The position numbers and the translations under genes are program-made. The notes below the pieces were generated by a model, which saw only the letters and a program-made list of their open reading frames with translations, did no database searches and was not told the DNA's origin. Positions 13,544 through 13,996 of a stretch of 13,996 bases of DNA are shown here, in pieces. Within the stretch, counting starts at the first letter, position 1. The number at the start of each line of letters is the position of its first letter. The stretch comes from Chloroflexota bacterium (lineage in GTDB: Bacteria > Chloroflexota > Anaerolineae > VGOG01), in contig JAUWYT010000011.1 of assembly GCA_030615705.1 (NCBI GenBank), positions 1 through 13,996 on the forward strand. Reading direction: 5' to 3'.

Positions 13544-13996
13544 AGTTTCTCCCTTCTGCTATTTTCGATGTGCGGGAAGGTTGGGACTCATAAGGAAGTT
13601 GCCTCTGAGCCTCCCGATCAGCCCGCACCTGTGCGGTAAGCTCGGCCGCTTTATCCCTTACCTGACGCAGCTTCTCCTGCTCCGCGGCCGTCGTGATTTC
13701 GTACTCGCTGCAAACCTGCAGCGAGTAATCGGCCACCTTGCTCCGATCAGGCTTGTATTTCCAAAAGGACACCTTCACGTCGAAGGAATCTATCTCGCCC
13801 GGGTCCAGGGCTGCGATGCTCTTCCACCCGACACCGATGGTGTTGCCGGCCGCATCGTGCATCGCCACGCACGCGTCAATATGGCTCAATCGGCGGTCAT
13901 ACTGGTTGCGGACATCCCCCGTGACGTGGAAAGCATTCCCCTCGTCGAAGAAGTCGTTGATGTTAGAGACCTCCATCGGGAGGGGGGTGTAGGCCG
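13530..13996 (-). CDS. FxLYD-domain protein, 3' part only
   Basis: The reading frame stays open to the right edge of the window, and the first visible Met (codon at 13976-13974) has no purine-rich site before it (CACCCCCCTCCCG), so the gene is cut by the window. The visible part matches the FxLYD fold: FHVTGDVRNQYDRRLSHIDA, then VAMHDAAGNTIGVGW and ALDPGEIDSFDVKV. That beta-sandwich is found in extracellular or lipoprotein-like bacterial proteins and its role is generally unknown. After it come about 60 residues that are charged and helix-prone (EQEKLRQVRDKAAELTAQV), ending without a membrane anchor. Its stop lies 14 bases inside the M20 gene, so the two are probably one transcript. Signal peptide or anchor, if any, would lie outside the window. 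Confidence 0.75.
   Translation of the reverse strand, partial: AYTPLPMEVSNINDFFDEGNAFHVTGDVRNQYDRRLSHIDACVAMHDAAGNTIGVGWKSIAALDPGEIDSFDVKVSFWKYKPDRSKVADYSLQVCSEYEITTAAEQEKLRQVRDKAAELTAQVRADREAQRQLPYESQPSRTSKIAEGRNYGTI

Noticed and set aside
1..13996. tRNA, rRNA or tmRNA genes
   Set aside because: I looked for cloverleaf arms with GGTTCGAATCC-like T-loops and a conserved rRNA core in the gaps and found none.

Overview
The window most likely comes from a Chloroflexota bacterium (Anaerolineae-like is my best guess). I infer this from the gene families, the moderately high GC, and the many short GC-rich palindromic repeats at gene borders and inside reading frames; no 16S or other definitive marker is present.

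Layout. Bases 1-426 carry no protein gene. They hold two 33-bp direct repeats, a promoter-like pair on the minus strand and two mutually exclusive hairpins, one of them terminator-like. A minus-strand operon follows, reading leftwards from a strong TTGACA-N17-TAGAAT promoter near 2510: a frameshifted ferredoxin-domain remnant, an 82-residue stand-alone EF-Tu domain-2-like protein, and tilS (tRNA-Ile lysidine synthetase). Diverging from it, the plus strand carries the rod-shape operon mreB-mreC-mreD-mrdA (PBP2). The next genes on the same strand are a membrane-anchored coiled-coil protein with a C39-like papain-fold domain, a DUF2723 (O-mannosyltransferase-like) polytopic membrane protein, and a small two-helix membrane protein of unknown function. 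Convergent to these, on the minus strand, are an antitoxin-like gene with a RelE/ParE-type toxin gene truncated by repeat DNA, then an M20 metallopeptidase gene preceded by the 3' part of an FxLYD-domain gene that runs off the window.

How it works together. MreB filaments, MreC, MreD and PBP2 form the elongasome, which places peptidoglycan along the side wall. RodA is not next to PBP2 here; the neighbouring C39-like protein could be an accessory envelope enzyme, but that is inference from position only.

The most unusual aspect is the repeat load. The DUF2723 gene alone carries at least six repeat-like tracts that keep its frame. The clearest is a 146-bp MITE-like element with terminal inverted repeats and an 8-10 bp target duplication, which adds exactly 52 codons. 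The M20 gene has a similar in-frame insert whose relative lies in the mrdA-C39 gap. This resembles, by analogy, the Rickettsia palindromic elements. Other points of note are a likely non-canonical ATA start for mreD and an apparently orphaned antitoxin.
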